A stretch of 64,000 nt of DNA from Alphaproteobacteria bacterium (lineage in GTDB: Bacteria; Pseudomonadota; Alphaproteobacteria; Rs-D84). Position numbers and translations under genes: made by a program. Numbering within the stretch: the stretch's first letter is position 1; the number at the start of each line of letters is the position of its first letter. Positions 45,525 to 55,768 of this stretch are shown here, piece by piece. The stretch spans positions 54,053 through 118,052 of the forward strand of contig JAGCOR010000005.1 of the NCBI GenBank assembly GCA_017642585.1, given 5' to 3'. The notes below the pieces were generated by a model that was given only the letters and a program-made list of their open reading frames with translations, had not been told where the DNA came from and did no database searches.

Positions 45525-46595
45525 ATGAACAAATTGGAATATTGGTACGCAAGATTGTCTTGCAGAATGGATACAGATAAACGTATGTCAATCAGTAGTA
45601 AATTGGCATCTTTGTTGCGTAACAATTTCTCTTTGATGGATGCGTTACATCGTATTGAAATGATAGAATCTAAAAATGGAAAAAGCCCAAATGAACCTTT
45701 TGCTATATATATGCGTGAAGTGCAAAAAGGTTTGGAACGTGGACTGAGTTTTTCCGAAGCGACACGCGGTTGGGTTCCACCCGAAGAAACATTGTTGTTA
45801 ATGTCTGGAAATTTATCTGATTTGTTGGTTTCTTTGGAAAACATATCGACAGTGGTTAACGGTGTTAATCGTATTAAAAGGGCGGTGACATCCGCGTTTG
45901 CATACCCGTTGTTTTTGTTTGCTATGACAATTGGTATTATCGCGATGGTGGGTATATATTTGGTGCCACCTTTAACGGAAGCTGCAGGTGGCGATATTGT
46001 ATGGCGTGGAACAGCGGCATCTTTGATTTGGGTATCTGATTTCATGAATAAATATTTGTATATTATTTGTGCGGTGGTGGTTGTGGCAATTATATTAATA
46101 GTTGTGTCTTTGCCTATATGGACTGGAAAATTACGTGCAAAATTTGATGATTTTCCACCATGGAGTATTTATAAATTACAATTATCGGTCAGTTGGTTGA
46201 TGTCATTGGCGGCAATGGTTGCTGCAGATACATCTGTACCCCAGGCTATGCGTTTATTGGCTAATAATTCAAATCGCTATTTAGCCAGTATTTTAGAAGA
46301 AACATTACTGTATATTACAAATGGTGAAAATTTAGGTAATGCGTTGGCTGCCACGGGTAAAAATTTTCCTAATGCTGAAATTGTGGGAGATTTGGTCATT
46401 TATTCCGATATGAACGATTTCTCAAAGAATTTGAATAAAATCGCCACAGAATATATGAATGAATCTGTGCGCCGTATAGAAAATTTATCCAGCACTTTAA
46501 ACAGTGTGGGTATGGGATTGGTTTCTGGTGCGATAGGTTGGGTTGTGTTTGGAACCTTCCAGATGCAAGAGCAAATTACCGCTGCGTTAACTTAA
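45525..46595 (+). CDS. pilR: type IVb pilus inner-membrane platform protein PilR (GspF family)
   Basis: The 356-aa protein has the two T2SS-F domains, each preceded or followed by hydrophobic helices (membrane segments near 130-155, 185-210 and 330-352). It anchors the ATPase to the membrane in the pilus assembly platform. The start at 45525 is 2 nt after the pilQ stop, and an earlier in-frame ATG lies inside pilQ. A strong terminator follows, so pilin (pilS), pilN secretin and pilT are not in this operon. Confidence 0.9.
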   Translation: MNKLEYWYARLSCRMDTDKRMSISSKLASLLRNNFSLMDALHRIEMIESKNGKSPNEPFAIYMREVQKGLERGLSFSEATRGWVPPEETLLLMSGNLSDLLVSLENISTVVNGVNRIKRAVTSAFAYPLFLFAMTIGIIAMVGIYLVPPLTEAAGGDIVWRGTAASLIWVSDFMNKYLYIICAVVVVAIILIVVSLPIWTGKLRAKFDDFPPWSIYKLQLSVSWLMSLAAMVAADTSVPQAMRLLANNSNRYLASILEETLLYITNGENLGNALAATGKNFPNAEIVGDLVIYSDMNDFSKNLNKIATEYMNESVRRIENLSSTLNSVGMGLVSGAIGWVVFGTFQMQEQITAALT

Positions 46596-46600
46596 TAAAA

Positions 46601-46627
46601 AATACCGGTGTTTACCGGTATTTTTTT
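46601..46627 (+). terminator. terminator of the pil operon
   Basis: AATACCGGT/ACCGGTATT is a perfect 9-bp stem with a GTTT loop, followed by TTTTT. An A-run precedes it, so it may also serve the converging RusA-like gene. Confidence 0.88.
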
Positions 46628-46639
46628 ACATATCTTTCT

Positions 46640-47209
46640 TTACGCCATAAACGGCAAGTTTTCCAAAGTTCCTTCTGTTACACGGACATTAACGTCTATT
46701 AACATAAACACGGAATCTGGTGTCTTTTCCATATCACAAGGGAACAGATTTTCCATCAAAAGGTGGCTGGTGTTAACTGTTAATTTAGTTACCAGATGGT
46801 CATCGTCCAATAGGGTGTAAATAGGGCCAATATCACGTGGGGTATTTTGTCCTATTTCATGTTCATTTTGTGGGCAACGCAGGCCGTCCAATATGGTTTT
46901 AACGCGATTATCAATATCGGAACGTGGCACACCTACAATTTCAGGGTGCATCAACAAAATGTCCAATTCCGCAATCATTTTCAAATTTGGGGTAATGATA
47001 GGGTTCCAATCAATCCCGCCAATATGACGGGTTATAATAGGGCTTTTTGTGGGGCTGGGCATCATGAAATTAGTAAGGTTATTCCAGGGCTGGAAATTTA
47101 TTAATTTTTTAAGCTGGGGGTGGAATTGCATACGAATATCCGCAATGTGTTGAGCCCGTTTTTTTGGGTTAGTTAAAATATCACCATAATATAACAATTT
47201 AAACTTCAT
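46640..47209 (-). CDS. RusA-like Holliday-junction resolvase family protein
   Basis: The 189-aa protein contains DIDNRVKTILDGLR near residue 98 and, about 25 residues on, LLDDDHLV. These are the catalytic acidic motifs of RusA endonucleases (D-x-DN-x3-K...DGL, then DD). The rest is mixed alpha/beta with a long N-terminal part. RusA genes are usually phage-borne, but no phage genes surround this one. It is convergent with pilR and divergent from gyrB. Confidence 0.65.
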   Translation of the reverse strand: MKFKLLYYGDILTNPKKRAQHIADIRMQFHPQLKKLINFQPWNNLTNFMMPSPTKSPIITRHIGGIDWNPIITPNLKMIAELDILLMHPEIVGVPRSDIDNRVKTILDGLRCPQNEHEIGQNTPRDIGPIYTLLDDDHLVTKLTVNTSHLLMENLFPCDMEKTPDSVFMLIDVNVRVTEGTLENLPFMA

Positions 47210-47307
47210 TTTTTATACCCTTTTCCTTAGATATTTATACCTAAAAAATGCCTTTTTAGAACAGATATTTAACCCGTTCTTTTTTATCATTTTTCTTTTG
47301 TTTTCTC

Positions 47308-47336
47308 TTGATAATTATATCATAAATTGCTATGTT
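47308..47336 (+). promoter_or_regulatory. gyrB promoter
   Basis: TTGATA (47308-47313) and TATGTT (47331-47336) are 17 nt apart. A small GCTAT/ATAGC hairpin sits at the predicted transcript start, and AAAGGA precedes the gyrB ATG. Confidence 0.55.
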
Positions 47337-47364
47337 TTGTATAGCAAAAAGAAAGGATTTATAA

Positions 47365-49764
<2,400 letters not shown>

Positions 49765-49772
49765 ATTAAACA

Positions 49773-49802
49773 GGGCGTTCATAATGGGCGCCCAAAATTT
49801 TT
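49773..49802 (+). terminator. terminator after gyrB
   Basis: GGGCG/CGCCC forms a stem around an 11-nt loop, followed by AAAATTTTTTG. Confidence 0.6.
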
Positions 49803-49859
49803 GTAAAGGTATTGTTTTTTAGTAAGGGATATAAGATTTGAGATAGTGAAAGGAGAATC

Positions 49860-50141
49860 ATGGCGGACGATTTCAAAAAATCGAACGAAAGTTTTTCAAA
49901 CAAAACAGATGTTTTGTTCGGGGAACAATGTCGCTTTGAATACGAAGTCCCAAATGATAAAAGGCGCCTGGCAAATATCCCCAGGGTTTTTATGGAACCA
50001 CAAAACATAAGGGATAATTTAAGCACCAAATTAAACCAAGCTAAAGAGCGCCTGGAACGGATGATGATATTGTCTGATGAATCAAAAGATAAAAATATCA
50101 GATTTACCGCTATGGCCAGTTTCAAAAAAAAGAAAATGTAA
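49860..50141 (+). CDS. small hypothetical protein, 93 aa
   Basis: The family is not recognised. It has a strong AAAGGAG site and lies 15 nt upstream of the JAMM-domain gene, so it is probably its operon partner. The protein is highly charged and probably helical, with a basic C-terminal tail (FKKKKM). It does not end in Gly-Gly and does not look like a ubiquitin-fold protein. A role as substrate or adaptor of the peptidase is conjecture. Confidence 0.55.
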   Translation: MADDFKKSNESFSNKTDVLFGEQCRFEYEVPNDKRRLANIPRVFMEPQNIRDNLSTKLNQAKERLERMMILSDESKDKNIRFTAMASFKKKKM

Positions 50142-50156
50142 AAAAGGTATGAATTT

Positions 50157-50813
50157 ATGAGCGACATTTTCAGCAAATCAAAATTAAAATTAAAAATACA
50201 AGAAAGAATACACCGACATTTGGGCGACAACAGTCCAATCAGTAATTCCAAATTTCCACATACCAGTAAAATATCTGCGGTTGTTTTAAATAATCAAGTG
50301 TACAAGACATTAAAAAAAATAGCCGATATAACAAACAAACAAAATTGCGAAGTTCCTTTTTTGTTGTTTGGTTTCATAGATTTTGAAAATCAACAATTTG
50401 TTTTTAATGATATTATTGTGCAATATCCAACAAAATCAAATTCTTACGAGGCCGTATTTTCCAAATATCAAAATAAAAAATATGCCGAATATTGTATTAA
50501 CGCAACCAAAGCAGAGGGCAAAATTGCTGCGCACGGGCACAGCCATCCGCGTGTTGGGGCGTGGTATTTAAAGTATTCTTTGGCTGATGTTAATGCGTAT
50601 ATAGATATGGCTTTTTCAGATGTTGCAAAAAATGTTGGGATATGTGGATGCTTGTTGACTGGTGGTAATTTTAATTTTGTGTTTTGTAATGGGGTTGATT
50701 TATATCGCTGTGATAATGTTTTTGCAGAAGATTCAAATGGGGAATTTATTCAATTGCCTTGTTTTGGTCCTGATGTTTTAGCAAATACTAATGAACGCAA
50801 CATGGAAAGATAA
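50157..50813 (+). CDS. JAMM/MPN-like metallopeptidase domain protein
   Basis: The 218-aa protein has Glu65 in a CEVPFLLFG context, then HGHSHP at 126-131 and SLAD at 141-144. This reproduces the JAMM zinc-site order (E...HxHP...SxxD), with three extra residues before the SxxD compared with the canonical spacing. Bacterial JAMM proteins process ubiquitin-like tags or are RadC-like. It is followed by an HhH protein and ung, suggesting a DNA-related role. AAAGG precedes the start. Confidence 0.65.
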   Translation: MSDIFSKSKLKLKIQERIHRHLGDNSPISNSKFPHTSKISAVVLNNQVYKTLKKIADITNKQNCEVPFLLFGFIDFENQQFVFNDIIVQYPTKSNSYEAVFSKYQNKKYAEYCINATKAEGKIAAHGHSHPRVGAWYLKYSLADVNAYIDMAFSDVAKNVGICGCLLTGGNFNFVFCNGVDLYRCDNVFAEDSNGEFIQLPCFGPDVLANTNERNMER

Positions 50814-50814
50814 A

Positions 50815-51468
50815 ATGTTTTCTAAAAAATGGTTTTTTGATTTAGAATCTAAATTACGTGAAATGGGATTGGACAGTGATGAACAATCTTTTGATGAAAT
50901 TTTAGAAAACTTGAAACACCCCAAACGCGTAAGTCCAAATCAATTTGCCGAGACAGTGTCTTATGTTATCTTGGCATCTGGGTTTAACCAGAAAACAGCC
51001 AAAATAAAACACAGAATAATAATGGATTTGTTAAAAAATAATTCAAATAAATCTGAGATATTACCTGTGTTTAAAAATGAATCTAAGATAGATGCAATTA
51101 TAACAGTTTGGAATAATCGCCAAAGTTTATGCGATGGTTTTTATAAATGTCAAAATTTGGAAGAAAAAATAAAATACCTGTTACAGATATCTTATGTTGG
51201 CGAAACTACCGTTAATCATTTGGCCAGAAATTTAGGTGAAAATCTTCCTAAATATGATAGGTGGATAAAAAGGCTGGGTGTTGTATTCAGTGGTAATAAA
51301 AGTCTTAATGAATTATTAGATAAACCAAAATTAAAACCAGAATTAAAACAAGCGTGTGATGCTATGTTTAATCATCTGGTCCAAGAAACAGGTTTACCAA
51401 TTGGATACATAGATGTTGTTTTATTTCGTGCATGCCAAAATCATTTAATAGATATGGGTGATAAATAA
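50815..51468 (+). CDS. HhH-containing DNA glycosylase-like protein
   Basis: This 217-aa helical protein contains a helix-hairpin-helix-like segment, ISYVGETTVNHLARNLGE, followed by KYDRWIKRLG, recalling the region where HhH-GPD glycosylases place their catalytic Asp (K-x-D-x-W). There is no Fe-S cluster. The start at 50815 is chosen because GGAAAG precedes it and it follows the JAMM stop directly. The ATG at 50791 would overlap by 23 nt. Its stop overlaps the ung start. Confidence 0.6.
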   Translation: MFSKKWFFDLESKLREMGLDSDEQSFDEILENLKHPKRVSPNQFAETVSYVILASGFNQKTAKIKHRIIMDLLKNNSNKSEILPVFKNESKIDAIITVWNNRQSLCDGFYKCQNLEEKIKYLLQISYVGETTVNHLARNLGENLPKYDRWIKRLGVVFSGNKSLNELLDKPKLKPELKQACDAMFNHLVQETGLPIGYIDVVLFRACQNHLIDMGDK

Positions 51469-52133
51469 TGGATGTTAAAATAGAAGAATCTTGGAAAAAT
51501 GCATTATCTGGGGAATTTGAAAAAGAATATTTTCAAAAACTGACAGATTTTGTTCGTGGTGAATATTTAGCAGGCAAAACAGTTTATCCAGAACCTAAAA
51601 ATATTTTTAATGCATTTAATTTATGCCCGTTGAATGAAGTGCGTGTAGTTATAATTGGTCAAGATCCTTATCACGAACCAGGCCAGGCGCACGGACTATG
51701 TTTTTCTGTGCAAAATGGTGTTGATTTGCCACCTTCTTTGGTAAACATATATAAAGAAATTGAATCAGATATTGGACACAAAAGTATTACAAATGGCGAT
51801 TTAACCCAGTGGGCGCGCCAAGGTGTTTTATTATTAAATTCTACATTGACGGTCCAGGCACATCTGGCCGCATCACATAGTGGTAAGGGTTGGGAAACAT
51901 TTACTGATGCTGTTATAAAAACAATCGCGCAAAATAAAAAACACGTTGTTTATATGTTGTGGGGATCTTTTGCTCAAAACAAAGCAGCGATTGTTGATAA
52001 AAACGAAAACCTAATTCTAACCAGTGCGCACCCGTCACCATTATCTGCATACCGTGGGTTTTTTGGAAATCATCATTTTTCACGTGCAAATGAATATTTA
52101 ATTGCACACGGTGATAAACCTATAAATTGGTAA
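51468..52133 (+). CDS. ung: uracil-DNA glycosylase, family 1
   Basis: Ung (221 aa) removes uracil from DNA. The catalytic block IIGQDPYHEPGQAHGLCFSV is at about residues 60-79, and the HPSPLSAYRGFFGNHHFS substrate loop is near the C-terminus. It is translationally coupled (TAATG) to the HhH protein gene, an unusual neighbourhood. Confidence 0.96.
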   Translation: MDVKIEESWKNALSGEFEKEYFQKLTDFVRGEYLAGKTVYPEPKNIFNAFNLCPLNEVRVVIIGQDPYHEPGQAHGLCFSVQNGVDLPPSLVNIYKEIESDIGHKSITNGDLTQWARQGVLLLNSTLTVQAHLAASHSGKGWETFTDAVIKTIAQNKKHVVYMLWGSFAQNKAAIVDKNENLILTSAHPSPLSAYRGFFGNHHFSRANEYLIAHGDKPINW

Positions 52134-52140
52134 ATTGTGA

Positions 52141-52734
52141 TTAATAATTATATGTAACACCCAAACCATAAAACGCATAGGAATAGTTATTATGGTCTGT
52201 GTTAGCATTGGAAAAATGTTGGGCATATATTTCCATAGCCCATTTTTTATTGAAACTGTATCCGGCTGTAACTTTGAATTGGAATAACAATTTTGTTCCC
52301 AATCTGTCATTTTCTTTGGCCTGTAATCCGGCACCTGCACCAGTGCCAATAAAAAATTTATCCAATTTGAACAGGGCGATATCTTCTGTGAAATAAATAA
52401 TAGGAACTGAATAATCTTGCCATTCCCAACCGTTTTTTGCATGCAAACCAAATACCCCGGACAGATTTATAGAGCGTTTTGCAGGAACACGGAAAAAAGT
52501 TGTTGGTTGTGAATATTGAAATGTCGCGATATAAAACGGAACAGGTCGTACAGGTGGCGGTAACAGTATTCCTGTATCAAAACCTTGGCCAATGCTGAAG
52601 CTGATCTGGTTTTTATATTTACCGAAAAACGGATTTTCTTCTGGTAAAACGCAAGAATCTGCCCATGCAACAGATGAACAGCATAAAAATATTAAAGATA
52701 AAACAATCTTTCTCACAACTCTGAATTGTACCAT
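52141..52734 (-). CDS. PagL-like lipid A 3-O-deacylase (outer-membrane beta-barrel)
   Basis: The 197-aa protein has a signal peptide (AWA-D near residue 26) and amphipathic strands. It carries the PagL active-site pattern H-x-S-N in AQHFSNANTD, and ends in GVTYNY, typical of a barrel C-terminus. PagL removes the 3-O acyl chain from lipid A in the outer leaflet. The start is uncertain because no ribosome-binding site is visible. A GTG six codons in is possible. Confidence 0.78.
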   Translation of the reverse strand: MVQFRVVRKIVLSLIFLCCSSVAWADSCVLPEENPFFGKYKNQISFSIGQGFDTGILLPPPVRPVPFYIATFQYSQPTTFFRVPAKRSINLSGVFGLHAKNGWEWQDYSVPIIYFTEDIALFKLDKFFIGTGAGAGLQAKENDRLGTKLLFQFKVTAGYSFNKKWAMEIYAQHFSNANTDHNNYSYAFYGLGVTYNY

Positions 52735-52775
52735 ATAACAAAATCTAAAACAAATTGTTTTAATAAGAATTATTG

Positions 52776-52803
52776 TTGCAAACCAAAAAAAGTTTGATAT
52801 AAT
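52776..52803 (+). promoter_or_regulatory. promoter of tRNA-Met
   Basis: TTGCAA (52776-52781) and a TG-extended TATAAT (52798-52803) are 16 nt apart, with the tRNA starting 11 nt after the -10 box. The string TTTGATATAATC recurs exactly upstream of structured unit A. Confidence 0.7.
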
Positions 52804-52813
52804 CTTTTGCGCT

Positions 52814-52888
52814 GGCGGCGTAGCTCAGTGGTAGAGCAGAGGAATCATAATCCTTTGGTCAGGGGTCCGAATCCCTTCGCCGCTACCA
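52814..52888 (+). tRNA. elongator tRNA-Met (anticodon CAT)
   Basis: A 75-nt cloverleaf has acceptor GGCGGCG/CGCCGCT (terminal G-T), D-stem GCTC/GAGC, anticodon stem-loop GAGGA-ATCATAA-TCCTT, T-arm AGGGG/CCCTT and encoded CCA. The ATCATAATCC context is typical of elongator Met. A lysidine-modified tRNA-Ile(CAT) cannot be fully excluded. It is the attachment site of the island to its right. Confidence 0.95.
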
Positions 52889-52891
52889 AAA
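52844..52891 (+). repeat. left direct repeat (attL-like) within tRNA-Met
   Basis: These 48 nt, from the anticodon loop to just beyond CCA, are repeated exactly at 56716-56763. The repeated length and the position in the 3' half of a tRNA are typical of tyrosine-recombinase attachment sites. The intact tRNA marks this as the reconstituted side. Confidence 0.8.
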
Positions 52892-52896
52892 TAACA

Positions 52897-52919
52897 AACG
52901 ACCCTTGTGGTCGTTTTTT
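52897..52919 (+). terminator. terminator of tRNA-Met
   Basis: ACGACC/GGTCGT with a 5-nt loop is followed by TTTTT. Confidence 0.85.
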
Positions 52920-52923
52920 ATTT

Positions 52924-53068
52924 TGATATAATCGCAACGTATGAGGACCCCTGGTCCGACAAAATAGCAGTTGAGAACAAGTGAAACGCCGTTCGAAACG
53001 TTGCGATTTGGAAAGGGGCCCGTTGCGAAGCAATGGGAATATACAATCCCTTCGCCGCTACCAAAATT
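52924..53068 (+). repeat. structured unit A ending in a tRNA-Met 3'-end copy
   Basis: This unit has a TG-extended TATAAT (52927-52932), then TCGCAACG (52932-52939), which pairs with CGTTGCGA (52999-53006). Hairpins GGACC/GGTCC and CCCGTTGC-GAA-GCAATGGG follow. It ends with 23 nt identical to the tRNA-Met 3' end (53045-53067), including CCA. The last 70 nt (52999-53068) are identical to unit B at 56869-56938, while the 5' half diverges with compensatory changes. It may be a small RNA or a recombination site. No protein function is apparent on either strand. Confidence 0.65.
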
Positions 53069-53070
53069 CG

Positions 53071-53091
53071 CCGGCATTTGCCGGTTTTTTT
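53071..53091 (+). terminator. terminator after unit A
   Basis: CCGGC/GCCGG with an ATTT loop is followed by seven T residues, directly after the tRNA-like 3' end of unit A. Confidence 0.8.
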
Positions 53092-53145
53092 ATATTTTTT
53101 TGTCATAGTAATTTTTTTGCAAAAATACAGATTTTTTAAATTGTT

Positions 53146-53182
53146 TCTACACAACCGATACACAAAGTTCTACACAAAGATT
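53146..53182 (+). repeat. paired TCTACACA motifs at the left end of the island
   Basis: TCTACACA occurs at 53146-53153 and, as TCTACACAAAGATT, at 53169-53182. The 14-mer recurs exactly at 56635-56648 and the 8-mer at 56624-56631 near the right end. This symmetry suggests integrase arm-type binding sites. Confidence 0.5.
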
Positions 53183-53210
53183 GACACCGTATTATGTTTA
53201 ACGTTATACT
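53181..53210 (+). promoter_or_regulatory. promoter of the nagZ-like gene
   Basis: A perfect TTGACA (53181-53186) and TATACT (53205-53210) are 18 nt apart. The -35 box overlaps the end of the TCTACACAAAGATT motif, so a protein bound there could block transcription. Confidence 0.6.
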
Positions 53211-53280
53211 AGTTTTTATATAATATACATACCGTAATGAATATGGTTGTATTAAACTGTAAAAGTTAGTGGTGTTATAA

Positions 53281-54312
53281 ATGTTACCGATTATGGCCTC
53301 TGTTGCTGGTTATGAATTGACAGATGCGGAAAAATACTGGCTAGAGAAAAATCAGCCCGCTGGTATAAGTTTTTTTTATAATAATATAAAAAGCAAAAAA
53401 CAGTTACAGCAACTTATAAAACAAATCAAAGAAGTAACCGGTAACGATAAAATATTACTTTATGTTGACCAAGAAGGTGGACAAGTATGCCGTTTGGTTG
53501 GGCAAGAATTTAAGACATATGCACCACAAAAACGACTGGGTGAGGTTTCACCCCAAGCAACGCGGTTGCATGCGGGTTTAATCAGCACAGATTTCAAAGA
53601 ACTGGGGCTGAATATGAATAGTTCACCAGTTTTGGATGTTTTGCGTGCCAATACCAGTTCCGTTATTGGGTCGCGTTCTTTCGGCAGCGATAAAAAATTA
53701 GTGGCAGAACGTGGCAAGGAAATGATAGCAACCTTTATCAAAAACGGTGTTTGCCCGATAATGAAGCATGTCCCTGGCCATGGTTCAGCGGTGGAGGATT
53801 CGCATCTTGGATTGCCAATAATCAGTAAGAGTTTGGATGCACTGGAAACCGATTTTTATCCGTTTATGGCTAATCGTGATATTCCGGCAGCAATGACCGC
53901 ACACGTTGTGATTGCGGCCGTAGATGATACAAAACCAATCACAATTAGTAAAAAAGGTATAGATACTTTGATTCGTGGGCATATCGGTTTTGATGGTTTG
54001 TTAATTTCTGATGCGATGGAAATGCGTTCACTTAAAGGTACAATCGGTGAGAAAACACGACAAGTTTTGGAAGCTGGTTGCGACTTGGCTCTTTATTGTA
54101 GTGGCGATATCAACGAGTTGAACGATATGGCTGCGAATTGTACGCCTATGAGTGATAAAACAGCGGAACGTTTGGAAAAAGTATATCAGGTTATTACAAA
54201 ACCACTGTCGAATGAAAAATATGACTATGTCGAATACGTTGCTTTAACTGGTCCTTTACAGGCTTATTCCAAAGCCACTGATATGACGATGGTTTTGGAA
54301 AACATGAAGTAA
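53281..54312 (+). CDS. nagZ: beta-N-acetylhexosaminidase, GH3 (NagZ-like)
   Basis: The 343-aa enzyme cleaves N-acetylglucosamine from muropeptides during cell-wall recycling. The GH3 landmarks are VDQEGGQVCRL, the NagZ catalytic loop KHVPGHGSAVEDSHLGLP (His and Asp general acid/base) and the nucleophile in SDAMEM. It lies inside the island next to tRNA-Met, unlike usual core positions. Whether it is the only nagZ of the genome cannot be seen. Confidence 0.92.
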   Translation: MLPIMASVAGYELTDAEKYWLEKNQPAGISFFYNNIKSKKQLQQLIKQIKEVTGNDKILLYVDQEGGQVCRLVGQEFKTYAPQKRLGEVSPQATRLHAGLISTDFKELGLNMNSSPVLDVLRANTSSVIGSRSFGSDKKLVAERGKEMIATFIKNGVCPIMKHVPGHGSAVEDSHLGLPIISKSLDALETDFYPFMANRDIPAAMTAHVVIAAVDDTKPITISKKGIDTLIRGHIGFDGLLISDAMEMRSLKGTIGEKTRQVLEAGCDLALYCSGDINELNDMAANCTPMSDKTAERLEKVYQVITKPLSNEKYDYVEYVALTGPLQAYSKATDMTMVLENMK

Positions 54313-54332
54313 TTGTAAACAAGGAGAATTTC

Positions 54333-54866
54333 TTGTTTAAAGTTAGAAATGCCAAATTGACAGATGCAAATGCCATTTATAACATATGGGCTGCTGGATG
54401 GAAATATGCGTATGCTAAGGTTTTATCACAAGAATTCTTGGCACATTATGTCAACGATACCATAGTTGAAGAACATATAAAAAGATTCCCAAAGACATTG
54501 CGTGAAGAAACAAAAAAAGGAAAGATTTTTCTTGTATTGTGTAGTAATAATAAGGTTGTTGGTTTTGTTTATGGTGGTTTGCCAAGTTTGCAAAAATACA
54601 AGTGCGACTGCGAATTAGACACAATGTATTTAAATACCGAATATATCGGCATGGGTGTTGGCAAATTATTGTTTCAACAGTTTGCCAAAAGACTAAAAGC
54701 AAGGGGGGCAAGCACTCTGGGATTGTGGTGTTTTTCTGACAATGATAGTATCGGATTTTATAGAAAAATGGGAGGTGTTATCATTGATTATCAACGTAAT
54801 ACAAAAATCGAAAATGTTTTAGTTGCATACATTAAGTTTGATATAGATGAAGTTCTGAAAAAATAG
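54333..54866 (+). CDS. GNAT-family N-acetyltransferase
   Basis: The 177-aa protein shows the GNAT fold: FKVRNAKLTDANAIYNIW at the N-terminus, then the acetyl-CoA loop YIGMGVGKLLF (R/Q-x-x-G-x-G/A-like), and a C-terminal NDSIGFYRKMGG. The substrate is unknown. The start is TTG after AAGGAG. It lies 20 nt downstream of the nagZ-like gene and is probably in its operon. Confidence 0.88.
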   Translation: MFKVRNAKLTDANAIYNIWAAGWKYAYAKVLSQEFLAHYVNDTIVEEHIKRFPKTLREETKKGKIFLVLCSNNKVVGFVYGGLPSLQKYKCDCELDTMYLNTEYIGMGVGKLLFQQFAKRLKARGASTLGLWCFSDNDSIGFYRKMGGVIIDYQRNTKIENVLVAYIKFDIDEVLKK

Positions 54867-54930
54867 GCTTTTTAGTTCTAAAATGGATTTGAACAGATAA
54901 AAACACAGGGATAAAAACATAAAACAAAAA

Positions 54931-54953
54931 ACCGGTCAAACGACCGGTTTTTG
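54931..54953 (+). terminator. terminator after the GNAT gene
   Basis: AACCGGTC/GACCGGTT is a perfect 8-bp stem with a 4-nt loop followed by TTT. Confidence 0.8.
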
Positions 54954-55003
54954 TTGATTATTCGCATGTTTTGTGTTAGGTTCTAATAACAAAAGGAAAA
55001 AAC

Positions 55004-55768
55004 ATGACGAACAAAATAAATATTTATTGTGACGAATCGTGTTATTTAGAATACGACAAGTGTCCGTCTATGGTATTAGGTGCTATTATTTGTCCTCAAA
55101 TCTATGTAAAAGAGTTGTCGAGAAAAATAAAAGATATTAAGAAAAAATATAAAATACCTACTACTTCCGAGATAAAGTGGACAAAAATATCAAAATCAAA
55201 AGAAAAACTGTATTTAGAACTAATAGATTTGTTTTGTCAAGTACCATATGTTAGATTTCGTGCAGTGAAAGCGATAAACAAAAAGCATTTGCATCACAGT
55301 GATTTTAAAAGCAGTCATGACGATTGGTACTATCGCATGTATTACATATTGCTTATATACATCATAGAGTACAAAAATGATGAGTTTTTCACCTATATAG
55401 ACATAAAAGATACAAAAAGTTCACAAAAAAGGAATAGGTTAAAAGAGTGTATTGCTAATACATACAATAAAGAGGATAATGTTGGTGAAAAAATTGCGGA
55501 TAGGATTAAAAATATACAGGCCGTGCGTTCAGAGGAATCACAATTACTACAGTTAGCAGATATTCTTATTGGTGCAACAGGTTATGAAGAAAGAATCAGT
55601 AAAATAAAACAAGAAAAACCAAGTTTTGAGCCAAGTGAAACCAAGTTGAATATTTGTAAACATATAAAAAAATCATTGAGAATAACATCGTTTGAAGAAA
55701 ATATAAGATCCTCTAAGTATAACCTATTCATTTGGTCTCCAGATTACAAAAGGGCAACAAATGCTTAG
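55004..55768 (+). CDS. DUF3800 protein
   Basis: The 254-aa protein starts INIYCDESCYLE, has EIKWTKIS near residue 56, and a late SQLLQLADILIGA. These are the acidic and structural motifs of DUF3800, a family with a predicted RNase H-like fold often found in mobile elements and defence islands. It overlaps the next gene by 8 nt, so the two form a coupled pair. AAAGGA precedes the ATG. Confidence 0.85.
   Translation: MTNKINIYCDESCYLEYDKCPSMVLGAIICPQIYVKELSRKIKDIKKKYKIPTTSEIKWTKISKSKEKLYLELIDLFCQVPYVRFRAVKAINKKHLHHSDFKSSHDDWYYRMYYILLIYIIEYKNDEFFTYIDIKDTKSSQKRNRLKECIANTYNKEDNVGEKIADRIKNIQAVRSEESQLLQLADILIGATGYEERISKIKQEKPSFEPSETKLNICKHIKKSLRITSFEENIRSSKYNLFIWSPDYKRATNA

Noticed and set aside
52924..53068. 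Units A and B considered as integron attC sites
   Set aside because: The inverted core pair (GTTRRRY and RYYYAAC) is not present at the unit ends, and the conserved end is a tRNA 3' tail, which fits tRNA-targeting recombinases better.
52845..53077. Minus-strand ORFs across structured unit A (and the similar ones at 56717-57085)
   Set aside because: They read through the tRNA 3' end, a terminator and palindromes. The differences between units A and B preserve base pairing rather than protein sequence, and no ribosome-binding site fits.
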